From Acetobacteraceae bacterium (GTDB taxonomy: Bacteria > Pseudomonadota > Alphaproteobacteria > Acetobacterales > Acetobacteraceae), in contig JARLIJ010000295.1 of NCBI GenBank assembly GCA_031291795.1, positions 1-34,184 on the forward strand: DNA of 34,184 bases, in the 5' to 3' direction. The first letter of the stretch is position 1. Each line of letters opens with the position of its first letter. Position numbers and translations under genes: made by a program. Shown here piece by piece: positions 9,407 through 17,758 of the stretch. The notes under the pieces are model-generated. The model saw only the letters and a program-made list of their open reading frames with translations. It made no database searches and was not told where the DNA came from.

Positions 9407-9913
9407 CTATTCTTCGTCATCCTCCCCGGTTGCCGCAATTGCGGCGCAATGGGTGTTCAACTTGGCCAGAGCTTTGTTGAGCGACACCCATTCGGCGCGG
9501 CTGAGCCCGTCGGCCAGCGTCGCCTCCAACGCGAGCGCCTCCGGCACGACCTGGGCATGGAGCGCCGCGCCCTTGCGGGTCAGGCGCAGCAGGCGCCCGC
9601 GCCCGTCCGACGGGTCCTGGCTTTGCCGGAGCAATCCGCGCGAGACCAGGCTGGCGGAGGCACGACTGACCTTGACCTTGTCCATTGCCGTCCACTCTCC
9701 CGCTGCGCTGGGCGACAGCGTCTGGAAGCGGCCGACGACTGCCAACACACGCCATTCCGGGATCGTCAGTCCGAAATTCTCTGCGTAGTTTCGTGTGAAC
9801 AATCGTGAGACGTGGGCGGACGCGACGGCCAGCCTGTATGGCAGGAAATCCTCCAACTGGAATGCATCCGCGGCCGTGTCCGGCAGGGCGGTTTCTTTGG
9901 CCCTTGTTTTCAT
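9407..9913 (-). CDS. MarR-family transcriptional regulator
   Basis: A 168-aa winged-helix regulator. The N-terminal dimerisation helices contain PYRLAVASAHVSRLF, the DNA-binding region GLTIPEWRVLAVVGRF, the recognition helix region MDKVKVSRASASLVSRGLL, and the wing SQDPSDGRGRLLRLTRKG, all characteristic of MarR proteins; the C-terminal helix returns to the dimer interface. The acidic end GEDDEE is unusual but harmless. ATG 9913 is the track start. The gene is divergent from a secernin-like hydrolase across 231 bp containing two palindromes that are candidate operators, so local and autogenous control is likely. Ligand unknown. Confidence 0.88.
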   Translation of the reverse strand: MKTRAKETALPDTAADAFQLEDFLPYRLAVASAHVSRLFTRNYAENFGLTIPEWRVLAVVGRFQTLSPSAAGEWTAMDKVKVSRASASLVSRGLLRQSQDPSDGRGRLLRLTRKGAALHAQVVPEALALEATLADGLSRAEWVSLNKALAKLNTHCAAIAATGEDDEE

Positions 9914-9943
9914 TCAGAACTATCTCCCCTCGGCAGTCCCCCC

Positions 9944-9958
9944 ATATATCGCCTATAT
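9944..9958. promoter_or_regulatory. Candidate MarR operator 1 (ATATA-N5-TATAT)
   Basis: A short perfect inverted repeat, ATATATCGCCTATAT, in AT-rich DNA 31 bp upstream of the MarR start in an otherwise GC-rich region. It also lies inside a wider imperfect dyad (CCCTCGG ... CCGAGGG). Its position suits autoregulation. No experimental support. Confidence 0.35.
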
Positions 9959-10034
9959 TCCCCCGAGGGAACGGCTCTCTTGCGAGGGCGTTGCCGGGGA
10001 GGTTGCGGGTGCCGTTCTTGGGCAAGATCGTTTC

Positions 10035-10062
10035 TTGTCGTTCCATACAATCAAAGTATGGC
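10035..10062 (+). promoter_or_regulatory. Candidate promoter and operator 2 for the secernin-like gene
   Basis: A possible -35 TTGTCG (10035-10040) and -10 TATGGC (10057-10062) with 16-bp spacing sit about 85 bp upstream of the secernin-like start. The spacer contains a perfect dyad CCATAC-N7-GTATGG (10043-10061), a size and symmetry suitable for a MarR dimer, which would block this promoter. The elements are visible; the assignment is inference. Confidence 0.35.
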
Positions 10063-10144
10063 GAGGGATCGCAAATGTGCGGCAGTTGCGTTTGTGCGGC
10101 TGGCCGGTACACTGAAGCGCGCCGACTTTCCGGATGAACGCTGC

Positions 10145-11443
10145 ATGTGTGACACGATCGTTGCCCTTCCGTCCACGACCGCCCGCGGCGCAGTGCTGTT
10201 CGGCAAGAACAGCGACCGCGAGCGCAACGAGGCGCAGGCCGTCGCGTTCGTCCCAGCTGCTGAACATCAATCCGACGCAACGCTGCACTGCACCTATATC
10301 GACATCCCGCAGGCACGCCGCACCCATGCAACCTTGCTGTGCCGCCCGTTCTGGATGTGGGGCGCCGAGATGGGCGCGAATGAACACGGTGTCGTCATCG
10401 GCAATGAAGCCGTGCATGCGCCGACGCCCGCCCAGCAGCAGCCCGCGCTCACCGGGATGGACCTGCTCCGACTCGGCCTGGAGCGCGGCGCGACGGCGGC
10501 CGAGGCGCTGGACGTCGTCATCGCCCTGCTGGAACGGCACGGCCAGGGCGGCAACTGCGGCTACCTGGCACCGCGGTTCTACAACAACGCATTCATTATC
10601 GCCGATGGGCGGGAGGCGTTCGTGCTCGAAACGGTCGCGCGCGACTGGGTCGTGCAGCGCGCGGCGGGGGGACGATCGATCTCCAACGCCTACAGCATCG
10701 GGGTAGCCTATGACCGTGCCAGCCGGGGGATGACGGCTCCGGAGATGATGGCGCGGATGGGCGGGCACGGCGCGCGGGGGCTGACCGACCTGCAACAGGA
10801 CGCCGCCAGCCAGGGCCGCGCGCGATGCGACCGGTCCACCGCCCTGCTGCGCGGCGTGCAAGGGCGGGTCGAGACCGCGGACATGATCGCGATCCTGCGC
10901 GACCACGGCACCGGCGATCCATCGTGGCATCCGCAGGCGGCGTCTGGCCGCACCATCTGCATGCACGCGGCAGATGCCCGGCGCGGCGGCCAGACGGTGA
11001 ACAGCCTGGTGTCGCAGCTCCATGCCGGCCACGCGATGCATTGGGTAACCGGTACCGCGGCGCCGTGTCTTTCGATTTTCAAGCCGGTGCTGTTCGGCGT
11101 CCCCGTGCCCGCGCATGGGCCGTCTCCGGCAGCACGCTGCGATCCCGCAACGTTGTGGTGGCGCCACGAGCAGATGCACCGCGCGATGCTGCCCGACCTG
11201 CCCGGCGCGTTGGACGCGATCCGTGCCGAACGCGACGCCCTGGAAGCCACGTTCCGCGGCCGGATCGCCACCGTCATGGATGCTCCGCAGGCAGAGCGCG
11301 CCCGCGTGGTCGATGCGTGCTGGGCCGAGGCCGCGGCCACCGAGGCGCGCTGGCACCGCAGCATCCGCGCCTCGCGCGTCGCGCCGCTGCCGGCCTATCG
11401 TGCCGCGTGGCAGGAGATGGACCGCCTCGCCGTACTTGGCTGA
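10145..11443 (+). CDS. Secernin-like C69-family Ntn hydrolase
   Basis: A 432-aa protein whose best match from memory is the secernin branch of peptidase family C69: CDTIVALPS, GKNSDRERNEAQ, the Cys-Thr-Tyr-Ile-Asp-Ile strand, RPFWMWGAEMGANEHGVVIG, LTGMDLLRLGLERG and ERHGQGGNC closely follow human secernin order and wording. ATG 10145 is chosen so that Cys2 becomes the N-terminal nucleophile after methionine removal; longer in-frame starts (for example ATG 10058) would bury it. No signal peptide, so a cytoplasmic role. Bacterial homologues are usually called C69 dipeptidases, but substrate is unproven and secernins themselves have no settled activity. Adjacent divergent MarR regulator is the probable controller. 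It ends 9 bp before the convergent dienelactone hydrolase gene. Confidence 0.85.
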   Translation: MCDTIVALPSTTARGAVLFGKNSDRERNEAQAVAFVPAAEHQSDATLHCTYIDIPQARRTHATLLCRPFWMWGAEMGANEHGVVIGNEAVHAPTPAQQQPALTGMDLLRLGLERGATAAEALDVVIALLERHGQGGNCGYLAPRFYNNAFIIADGREAFVLETVARDWVVQRAAGGRSISNAYSIGVAYDRASRGMTAPEMMARMGGHGARGLTDLQQDAASQGRARCDRSTALLRGVQGRVETADMIAILRDHGTGDPSWHPQAASGRTICMHAADARRGGQTVNSLVSQLHAGHAMHWVTGTAAPCLSIFKPVLFGVPVPAHGPSPAARCDPATLWWRHEQMHRAMLPDLPGALDAIRAERDALEATFRGRIATVMDAPQAERARVVDACWAEAAATEARWHRSIRASRVAPLPAYRAAWQEMDRLAVLG

Positions 11444-11452
11444 CGCGCGGTG

Positions 11453-12184
11453 CTACCGCAGGCAGCGGTCCCACATCGCCAGCATGTCGGTCCAGGTCTG
11501 TTCGGCGGCAACCGTCTCGTAGACCGCACGTTCGGCGAACGCGAAGCCGTGATGGGTTCCAGGGAAGATCTTGATCGCGTGCTTCACATCGACTTTCGCC
11601 AACGCGGCGCGCAGGTCCGGGATCACATGGTCGGGCACCGACTGGTCGTGTTCGGCAAAGGCGTAGTACAGCTCGCCCCTGATCCGGTCGACCAGCAGAT
11701 GCGGCGAGTCCGGCTGGTCCGTGACGATCTTCACGCCATACAACGACGCGGCAGCCGCCATGCGATGGGGGAACTTCGCCGACACCGTCGTGATGTACTG
11801 GCCGCTCATGCAATAGCCGACGCAGCCCACCAGGCCGGGCTTCACCTTGTCCTGCGCATCCAGCCAACCCAGCATCGCGGCGGTATCATCGGTTACCAAT
11901 GCGTTGCTGAGGCTGTTCATCGACGCCCGCACGACCGCCGACATCGCATCGTCCCGCCGCGGCAGGTCGAACAGGATCGTGCCGAGCCGATAATACATGT
12001 CGGGCAGGATGCAGAAGTAACCATGCCGCGCGATCCGACGCGCCATGTTGCGCAATTCCTCGCGGGTGCCCGGCGCATCCATATAGAAGATGATCGCCGG
12101 GAACGGACCGGTCCCGTCCGGGCAGGCGACGAACGCCGGCATCCTGCCATGCTTCGTGGTGACGACGACATGCTGCTCGAACAT
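11453..12184 (-). CDS. Dienelactone hydrolase family alpha/beta hydrolase
   Basis: A 243-aa alpha/beta hydrolase. The start at 12184 (MFEQHVVVTTKHG) is preferred over the track start because AGGAGGACAGG ends right before it. The DLH signature GYCMSG carries nucleophile Cys125; Asp180 in AFAEHDQSVP and His in FPGTHHGFAF complete a Cys-Asp-His triad. Family members hydrolyse carboxymethylenebutenolide in chlorocatechol breakdown, but many DLH-like proteins act on other esters or lactones, and no aromatic degradation genes lie nearby, so the substrate is open. Cytoplasmic; no signal sequence. It is divergent from the serine hydrolase gene across 121 bp. Confidence 0.9.
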   Translation of the reverse strand: MFEQHVVVTTKHGRMPAFVACPDGTGPFPAIIFYMDAPGTREELRNMARRIARHGYFCILPDMYYRLGTILFDLPRRDDAMSAVVRASMNSLSNALVTDDTAAMLGWLDAQDKVKPGLVGCVGYCMSGQYITTVSAKFPHRMAAAASLYGVKIVTDQPDSPHLLVDRIRGELYYAFAEHDQSVPDHVIPDLRAALAKVDVKHAIKIFPGTHHGFAFAERAVYETVAAEQTWTDMLAMWDRCLR

Positions 12185-12305
12185 CCTGTCCTCCTGCCCT
12201 GTTGCTTTCACGGCGATACCTTGCAGCCAGTGTCACGCGGCCATGCCGCATAGGCAACTGGCATTGAAGCGCCACATACTGCGCGAGACAAAAGGGGGAA
12301 TGACC

Positions 12306-13490
12306 ATGCGAAACACCGCCGACATCGATCGCGTGCTCGCCGAGGCCGTCGCAGCCGGCGGCGTGCCGGGTGTCGTCGCGACCGCGGCCGACGCGTCAGG
12401 CGCCTTCTATGAAGGGGCCCATGGCGCGCGCAGCCTGGGCGGCGAGGGCGCGATGATGCCGGACACGGTGTTCCGGATCGCCTCGATGACCAAGGCCGTC
12501 ACCGCCGCCGCCGCGATGCAGCTTGTCGAGCAGGGCAAGCTGGCGCTCGACCAGCCAGCCGGCGAGATCCTGCCACTCCTCGCCAACCCGCAGGTGCTGG
12601 AGGGCTTCGATGCCGCCGGCCAGCCGAAGCTGCGGCCGGCGCGCGGCACCATCACGCTGCGCAACCTGCTGACCCACACCGCCGGCTTCGTCTACGACAC
12701 CTGGAACGAGCAGATGAACCGCTACGCGGTGGTCACCGGCCTTCCGGCCATGCGCACCGGCAAGCTCGCCGCCCTGGCTGCGCCGCTTGGTTTCGACCCA
12801 GGCGAGCGCTGGGAATACGGCATCAACATCGACATGGCCGGCCAAATGGTGGAGGCCGCCAGCGGCGAAGACCTCGAAACCTACATGCAAGCCCACCTCT
12901 TCGCCCCGCTCGGAATGCGCGACACCGGCTTCCTGGTCCGCCCGGACTGGGTGTCGCGCCTGGCCCAGGTGCATGCGCGCCAGCCGGACGGGACGCTGGC
13001 GCCGATCGAGGTGCCCCTGCCGCCCGACAGGCCCGAGTTCTTCCCCGGCGGCGGCGGGCTGTTCTCGACCGCGCGCGACTACCTGGTCTTCCTGCAGGCG
13101 CTCATGCATGGCGGCGCCTGGCAGGGCCAGCGCATCCTGCAGGCGGAGACCGTGGCGCTGATGGGCTGCAACCACATGGGTGCCCTGGAGGTGCTGCCGA
13201 TGCGGAGTTTCAACGCCCGCATGTCCAACCCGGTGGAGCTGTTCCCCGGCATGGTGAAGAAATGGGGGCTGAGCTTCCTGATCAACACCGAGGACGCGCC
13301 GACCGGCCGAAGCGCCGGCAGCCTGGCCTGGGGGGGGCTCAACAACACGTATTACTGGCTCGATCCGACGAAACGTGTGGCCGGCGTCGTGATGACCCAG
13401 ATCCTGCCCTTTGCGGATCAGACGGTGCTGGGGCTGCTGGATCGGTTCGAAACCGCCGTCTATCGGGCGGCCGCCCAGCCAGGGGGATGA
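12306..13490 (+). CDS. Serine hydrolase of the beta-lactamase/S12 (EstB-like) family
   Basis: A 394-aa class C-beta-lactamase-fold protein. Two ATGs are possible, 12300 and 12306; AAAGGGGGA touches the first and is about 6 bases from the second, so 12306 is favoured. The SxxK motif is SMTKA (Ser60, Lys63), preceded by DTVFRIA; LLTHTAGFVYDTW and WEYGINIDMAG (second-motif tyrosine) follow, and a WGGLNNTYYWLDP strand stands where KTG/HxG is found. There is no signal peptide, which argues for a cytoplasmic esterase or peptidase rather than antibiotic resistance. The first 15 or so residues after ATG resemble 'beta-lactamase family protein' in proteobacteria. Substrate unknown. Confidence 0.87.
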   Translation: MRNTADIDRVLAEAVAAGGVPGVVATAADASGAFYEGAHGARSLGGEGAMMPDTVFRIASMTKAVTAAAAMQLVEQGKLALDQPAGEILPLLANPQVLEGFDAAGQPKLRPARGTITLRNLLTHTAGFVYDTWNEQMNRYAVVTGLPAMRTGKLAALAAPLGFDPGERWEYGINIDMAGQMVEAASGEDLETYMQAHLFAPLGMRDTGFLVRPDWVSRLAQVHARQPDGTLAPIEVPLPPDRPEFFPGGGGLFSTARDYLVFLQALMHGGAWQGQRILQAETVALMGCNHMGALEVLPMRSFNARMSNPVELFPGMVKKWGLSFLINTEDAPTGRSAGSLAWGGLNNTYYWLDPTKRVAGVVMTQILPFADQTVLGLLDRFETAVYRAAAQPGG

Positions 13491-13535
13491 TGGCTGGGGT
13501 GATGACGGCCGGGATGATGGCGGCTGGGGTGGCGA
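13484..13535 (+). repeat. Imperfect GGGATGATGG...CTGGGGTG tandem repeat
   Basis: Two imperfect copies of a roughly 25-base unit (GGGATGATGGCTGGGGTG and GGGATGATGGCGGCTGGGG) overlap and follow the stop codon of the serine hydrolase gene, between it and the convergent HpnL-like gene. The first copy supplies the TGA stop. Low-complexity DNA; no function assigned. Confidence 0.4.
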
Positions 13536-13584
13536 AGCAGGCTGGAACGTTGGCCTGCCGCTGCGCCAGCCTGCCGGACCGGCA

Positions 13585-14595
13585 TCAATCTGCCACCCGC
13601 ACCTTTTCTGCCTCCTGCGCGGCCTTCTCCCGCCGCAGCCGCCGCATTTCGAGGAGTTGCCAGATCAACAGGATCGGAACCCCCACCGCGATGTCGCGCG
13701 CCCGGCGCACCAGCGACACGCCCAGCGAAAGCTCCGGCGCGATGCCGAAGATCGTCCCGAGGCCGGCATAGCCCGCCTCCTGCACGCCGGCGTTCACCGG
13801 CACCAGGAAAGTAATCGCCGCCGCCGCGGCAAGCAGGGCCTCGATGGCCAGTGCATCGTCGAAGTCGATGTCCACACCCAGCGCCCGGTAGGTGATCCAG
13901 CCGGCGACCCCGGTGCAGATCCAGCCCACCAGATGCACCATGAAACCGAGCGCGAGTCGCCCGGTGCGGCCGTAGATCAGGCTCAGTTCGGCCTGCAGCA
14001 CCAGGACCCGGTCATGGGCGTCGTCGAACCAACTGGCGGCAATCCGGCGCCCCAGCCTGGCGAACAGCGGCGCCGCCCCGCGCTGCAGCCAGACGAACGC
14101 GAAGCAGGCCATCACCGCCAGGCCGATGCCGATTTCCAGCGGCACGGCCAATCCCGAGCGGGGCGCCCTGGCGAGCAGGATCCCGAGGCCGATGGAGGCA
14201 AACGCGATCTGGGCGAGGAATTCCGCCGTGACATCGACGACTGTGGAGGCAGTGGCGGTCTGCCAATCGATTCCGTGCAGCGTGACTGCCCGCGCCCCGA
14301 ACACAAACCCACCCACCTGCGAGAACGGCAGGCAGTTGGCCGAGGCGTCGCGTACCATCCGCCCCCAGGTCAGCACCCAGGGCCGCCGGGCTGCACGGGC
14401 CGGTGCGATCACGTCCCATGCCAGGCCCAGCACGACGAACATGAAGAGCTGCCAGACCAGGATCACGCCAAACTCGGGCCAGCCAACCCGCCCGACGGCG
14501 GCGGCCACGTTGCCCAGCCCGTAATAGCCGACCAGGACCACCGCGATCAGGACGCCGATAAGCGCGAGGAGGAACGAAAGCCGCCGCATGCTCAT
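13585..14595 (-). CDS. HpnL-like / lysylphosphatidylglycerol-synthase-TM-type membrane protein
   Basis: A 336-aa integral membrane protein with about seven to nine hydrophobic segments, starting MSMRRLSFLLALIGVLIAVVL. Conserved-looking blocks are LPFSQVGGFVFGARAV, TVVDVTAEFLAQ and, near the C-terminus, FLVPVNAGVQEAGYAGLG, the pattern of the 'lysylphosphatidylglycerol synthase TM region / flippase-like domain' family. HpnL, a hopanoid-associated member, is often found with hpn genes; the divergent hpnA-D operon 213 bp away supports that reading, but other family members are also common, so no symbol is given. Possible lipid-moving role in the cytoplasmic membrane is inference. Start is ATG 14595, or 14589 two codons later; no strong SD for either. 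A charged C-terminal tail (RRLRREKAAQEAEK) faces the cytoplasm. Confidence 0.75.
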   Translation of the reverse strand: MSMRRLSFLLALIGVLIAVVLVGYYGLGNVAAAVGRVGWPEFGVILVWQLFMFVVLGLAWDVIAPARAARRPWVLTWGRMVRDASANCLPFSQVGGFVFGARAVTLHGIDWQTATASTVVDVTAEFLAQIAFASIGLGILLARAPRSGLAVPLEIGIGLAVMACFAFVWLQRGAAPLFARLGRRIAASWFDDAHDRVLVLQAELSLIYGRTGRLALGFMVHLVGWICTGVAGWITYRALGVDIDFDDALAIEALLAAAAAITFLVPVNAGVQEAGYAGLGTIFGIAPELSLGVSLVRRARDIAVGVPILLIWQLLEMRRLRREKAAQEAEKVRVAD

Positions 14596-14808
14596 GCTGC
14601 CGCGCGATCCGAAGCATGCTGCCTCGCCATGTCGAATGTCCCACCCACGGCCCTGCTCTACCCTTCGTGATTGCGTGGCGCAGCTTCTGCCCCCCGTGCG
14701 CATCGCCAGCAAGCCCGGCTGGAGGCAAACCGTGATCGCACGGACCTGCCACCGGTTTCCAGCCCGCGCCCCCTCGTCTATGGAATACCGGCAACGGATG
14801 GAGGCAGA

Positions 14809-15813
14809 ATGACAACGCTGGTCACCGGCGCGACCGGCTTCGTCGGATCGGCCGTCGCACGCGTCCTGGCGGCACGCGGCCACACATTGCGGCTGATGAC
14901 GCGCGCGAGCAGCGATCGCCGCAACCTGGCAGGCGTCGAGGCCGAAATCGTGGTCGGCGACCTGACCGACCATGCCTCCCTCGCACGGGCGGTGGCCGGC
15001 TGCCACTACCTGGTCCACGTGGCTGCCGATTACCGGTTCTGGGTGCCGGACCCGGCGGCGATGCTGCGGGCCAATGTCGAGGGCACCGTCGCGATCATGC
15101 GCGCCGCGCAGCAGGCCGGCGTCGAGCGCATCGTGCATTGCAGCTCCGTCGCGGCCCTCGGCCTGAAAGGGGACGGCAGCATCGCAGACGAGGAATCGCC
15201 GACCAAGGAGGCCGACTTCGTGGGCATCTATAAAAGGTCGAAGTTCCTGGGGGAGCGGGCGGTCGTGGACCTGGTCCGCCAGGAGGGACTGCCGGCCGTG
15301 ATCGTCAACCCGGCCGCCCCGGTCGGGCCGCGCGACATCAAGCCGACGCCAACCGGCAAGATGATCCTGGATGCCGCCGCTGGCCGCGTGCCGGCCTATA
15401 TCGATACCGGGATCAACATCGTCCATGTCGACGACGTCGCGGAAGGCCATGCCCTGGCCCTCGAACATGGCCGCGTCGGTGAACGGTACGTGCTGGGCGG
15501 TGAGAACCTGCTGCTGAAGGACCTGCTGATACTGGTCGCAGATGTGTCCGGCAGCCGGCCTCCGTTGATGCGATTGCCGGAGGCGGCGGTCTGGCCGGTC
15601 GCCCTGGTCATGGAAGGGGTTGCCAAGCTGACCGGCATTCCGCCGATGATGACGCGCGACCATCTTAAGATGGCCCGCAAGAAGATGTACTACTCATCCG
15701 CCAAGGCGATTGCGGAGCTGGGATACCGTCCGCGGCCGGTCCGCCAGGCCGTGGAGGACGCCGTCGCCTGGTTCCGCGCCAACGGGATGCTGCGGGGCCA
15801 GGATCGCACATGA
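14809..15813 (+). CDS. hpnA: Hopanoid-associated sugar epimerase HpnA
   Basis: A 334-aa extended SDR (NAD-dependent epimerase/dehydratase). Start ATG 14809 follows GGATGGAGGCAGA; the longer ORF upstream lacks family sequence. Cofactor loop GATGFVG (7-13), HVAADYRFWVPDPAAM, CSSVAALGL (Ser112/113) and YKRSK (Tyr141, Lys145) are present, then VNPAAPVGPRDIKPTPTG and GERYVLGGENL, the wording of the HpnA subfamily (TIGR03466). It is the first gene of a plus-strand hopanoid operon and shares ATGA with hpnB. HpnA is genetically linked to hopanoid side-chain chemistry; its precise reaction is less certain than its family. Confidence 0.94.
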   Translation: MTTLVTGATGFVGSAVARVLAARGHTLRLMTRASSDRRNLAGVEAEIVVGDLTDHASLARAVAGCHYLVHVAADYRFWVPDPAAMLRANVEGTVAIMRAAQQAGVERIVHCSSVAALGLKGDGSIADEESPTKEADFVGIYKRSKFLGERAVVDLVRQEGLPAVIVNPAAPVGPRDIKPTPTGKMILDAAAGRVPAYIDTGINIVHVDDVAEGHALALEHGRVGERYVLGGENLLLKDLLILVADVSGSRPPLMRLPEAAVWPVALVMEGVAKLTGIPPMMTRDHLKMARKKMYYSSAKAIAELGYRPRPVRQAVEDAVAWFRANGMLRGQDRT

Positions 15814-16925
15814 TTGGTCTGGTGACCCTCTCGCTGATCATCTGGCTCTATCTGGTGCTGGGCCATGGGCGGTTCTGGCAGGCCGGGCCGGTCCTGCCGC
15901 CGGACCGCCCGGTGGTGGCGCCGCCGGTCGCCGTGGTCGTTCCCGCCCGCGATGAGGCGCCGCTGATCGCCGAGACGCTGCGCTCGTTGCTGGCTCAGGA
16001 CTATCCCGGCACCTTGCGGGTGATCCTGGTCGACGACGGCAGCACGGACGGCACCGGCGATATCGCCCGCAGCCTTGCGGATACCCGCCTGACCGTGCTG
16101 TCCGGTGCGCCCCGCCCGGCTGGGTGGAGCGGCAAGCTCTGGGCCGTCCACCAGGGCATCGCCGAAGCCGGGGAAGCCGCCCTGATCCTGCTCACCGACG
16201 CCGATATTGTGCATGACCCGCGCCACATCGCGGCACTTGTGGCGCAGGCCGAGCGGCGGGATTATGATCTCGTTTCTGAGATGGTCGCGCTGGCGTGCAA
16301 CAGTGCGGCGGAACGGGCGCTTGTTCCTGCATTCGTGTTTTTCTTTCAATTGCTGTACCCTTTCAGTCGGGTAAACGATTCGCTGTCCGCCACCGCCGCC
16401 GCGGCTGGGGGGACCATATTGATCCGCGACCGCGCATTGGTTCGGATTGGCGGGATTGAGGCAGTGCGAGGCAGGTTGATCGACGACGTGGCGCTTGCGG
16501 CCGCCGTGAAACGCGGTGGCAAGATCTGGCTTGGACACTCGGCGCTGGCCCGCTCCGTGCGGCCCTATCCATCGGTCTTGGATATCTGGCGCATGGTCGC
16601 CCGCACGGCCTATGTGCAGCTCCGATTCTCGCCCCTGCTGCTGGTCGCCACGACCATCGGGATGGCTTTGACCTGGCTGGTGCCGCCGGCAGCCGCTCTG
16701 TTCGGCCACGGGCTGGCGCGCAACCTCGGCATCCTGACCTGGGTCCTGCTCGCCGCCAGCTACCTGCCGACCCTGCGCCGTTTCGGCCGCTCGCCGCTCT
16801 GGGCGCCGTTTCTTCCGATCGTGGCAGCATTCTACATGGCCGCAACGATCGGCTCCGCGATCAACCACCATTTGGGACGCGGCGTCGCGTGGAAAGGCCG
16901 CGCCTACCAGGAGGCAGGCGAGTGA
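15810..16925 (+). CDS. hpnB: Hopene-associated glycosyltransferase HpnB
   Basis: A 371-aa membrane-anchored GT2-family glycosyltransferase (TIGR03469 type). One N-terminal hydrophobic helix (residues 2-19) precedes the catalytic domain: VVVPARDEAP, LVDDGSTDGT (Asp75, Asp76), WSGKLWAVHQG and the DxD-like LLTDADIVHDP (130-132). GGRLIDDVALAAAVKRGG-like sequence follows (acidic catalytic region), and the C-terminal third is hydrophobic with several helices. The start ATG 15810 overlaps the hpnA stop. It presumably transfers a sugar or similar unit in hopanoid-related lipid synthesis, but no acceptor has been shown to my knowledge. Length and motifs are normal for the family. Confidence 0.93.
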   Translation: MIGLVTLSLIIWLYLVLGHGRFWQAGPVLPPDRPVVAPPVAVVVPARDEAPLIAETLRSLLAQDYPGTLRVILVDDGSTDGTGDIARSLADTRLTVLSGAPRPAGWSGKLWAVHQGIAEAGEAALILLTDADIVHDPRHIAALVAQAERRDYDLVSEMVALACNSAAERALVPAFVFFFQLLYPFSRVNDSLSATAAAAGGTILIRDRALVRIGGIEAVRGRLIDDVALAAAVKRGGKIWLGHSALARSVRPYPSVLDIWRMVARTAYVQLRFSPLLLVATTIGMALTWLVPPAAALFGHGLARNLGILTWVLLAASYLPTLRRFGRSPLWAPFLPIVAAFYMAATIGSAINHHLGRGVAWKGRAYQEAGE

Positions 16926-17758
16926 GTCAGGTGGCTGACGTTGAGGTATGGTCGGGCAAGGATCGCGGGGACGAGAACTTCCCGGTCGGCTCCGTAATCA
17001 TCCGGCGTGCCCTGCGTCCGCATGTGCATGCCTATTATTCGTTCGCCCGCAACGCCGACGACATCGCCGACTCCCCGACGCTGCGGCCCGACGACAAGAT
17101 TGCCCGCCTCGATACCATGGAGGACGTGCTGCTCGGGCACCGCGACGGTGGTTCCCCCAGCGCGATCAAGCTGCGCGAGAGCCTGGCGCAGACCGGCGTC
17201 TCGGCGGTGCACGCCACCGACCTGCTGATCGCCTTCCGCCGCGATGCGGTGCAGCGGCGCTACATGACGATCGACGACCTGTACAACTACTGCCGCTATT
17301 CCGCGGTGCCGGTCGGGCGCTACGTGCTCGACCTGCATGGCGAGAGCCATGAATGCTACTCGTCGTCCGATGCGCTGTGCATCGCCCTGCAAGTGCTCAA
17401 CCATATGCAGGATTGCGCCATCGACCTGGCCCAGCTCGATCGCTGCTACCTGCCGCAGAGCCTGCTGGACCATTTCGGGGTGAAGGTGGTCGACCTTCGG
17501 TTGCCGGCGGAAACGCCTGCCTTGCGCCGGGTGTTCGTTACGCTGCTCGACCGGATCGACCGGCTGACCCAGGCCGCCGCGGAGCTGCCCGAGATCACAC
17601 GCGACAAACGCCTGAAGATGGAGACCGCCGCAATCCTCCGCCTCGCCCGCCGCCTGGCTCGCCGACTGGCACTGACCGATCCGTTGGCCTCACGCGTGAA
17701 GCTGACCCGGGGCGACTTCGCCCTCAGCACGCTGGGCGCGCTGCGGCATTTGCTGTGA
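16922..17758 (+). CDS. hpnC: HpnC, hydroxysqualene synthase (squalene synthase family)
   Basis: A 278-aa all-alpha trans-isoprenyl diphosphate synthase-like protein. The GTG at 16922 is the start: it overlaps the hpnB stop as GTGA and has AGGAGG 7 bases upstream. First Asp motif NADDIAD (Asp46, 47, 50) and second motif LNHMQDCAID (Asp164, Asp168) followed by DRCYLP match HpnC (TIGR03464). In the HpnCDE route, HpnD makes presqualene diphosphate from two farnesyl diphosphates and HpnC converts it to hydroxysqualene. It sits between hpnB and hpnD with 4-bp overlaps on both sides, implying translational coupling. Cytoplasmic, probably membrane-associated. Confidence 0.95.
   Translation: MSQVADVEVWSGKDRGDENFPVGSVIIRRALRPHVHAYYSFARNADDIADSPTLRPDDKIARLDTMEDVLLGHRDGGSPSAIKLRESLAQTGVSAVHATDLLIAFRRDAVQRRYMTIDDLYNYCRYSAVPVGRYVLDLHGESHECYSSSDALCIALQVLNHMQDCAIDLAQLDRCYLPQSLLDHFGVKVVDLRLPAETPALRRVFVTLLDRIDRLTQAAAELPEITRDKRLKMETAAILRLARRLARRLALTDPLASRVKLTRGDFALSTLGALRHLL

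Noticed and set aside
12306-13490. Antibiotic-resistance beta-lactamase
   Set aside because: No signal peptide and a non-canonical third motif; EstB/S12-type esterase or peptidase is more likely.
13585-15663. 692-aa reading of the HpnL-like ORF
   Set aside because: The upstream half is antisense to hpnA; the membrane protein begins at 14595.
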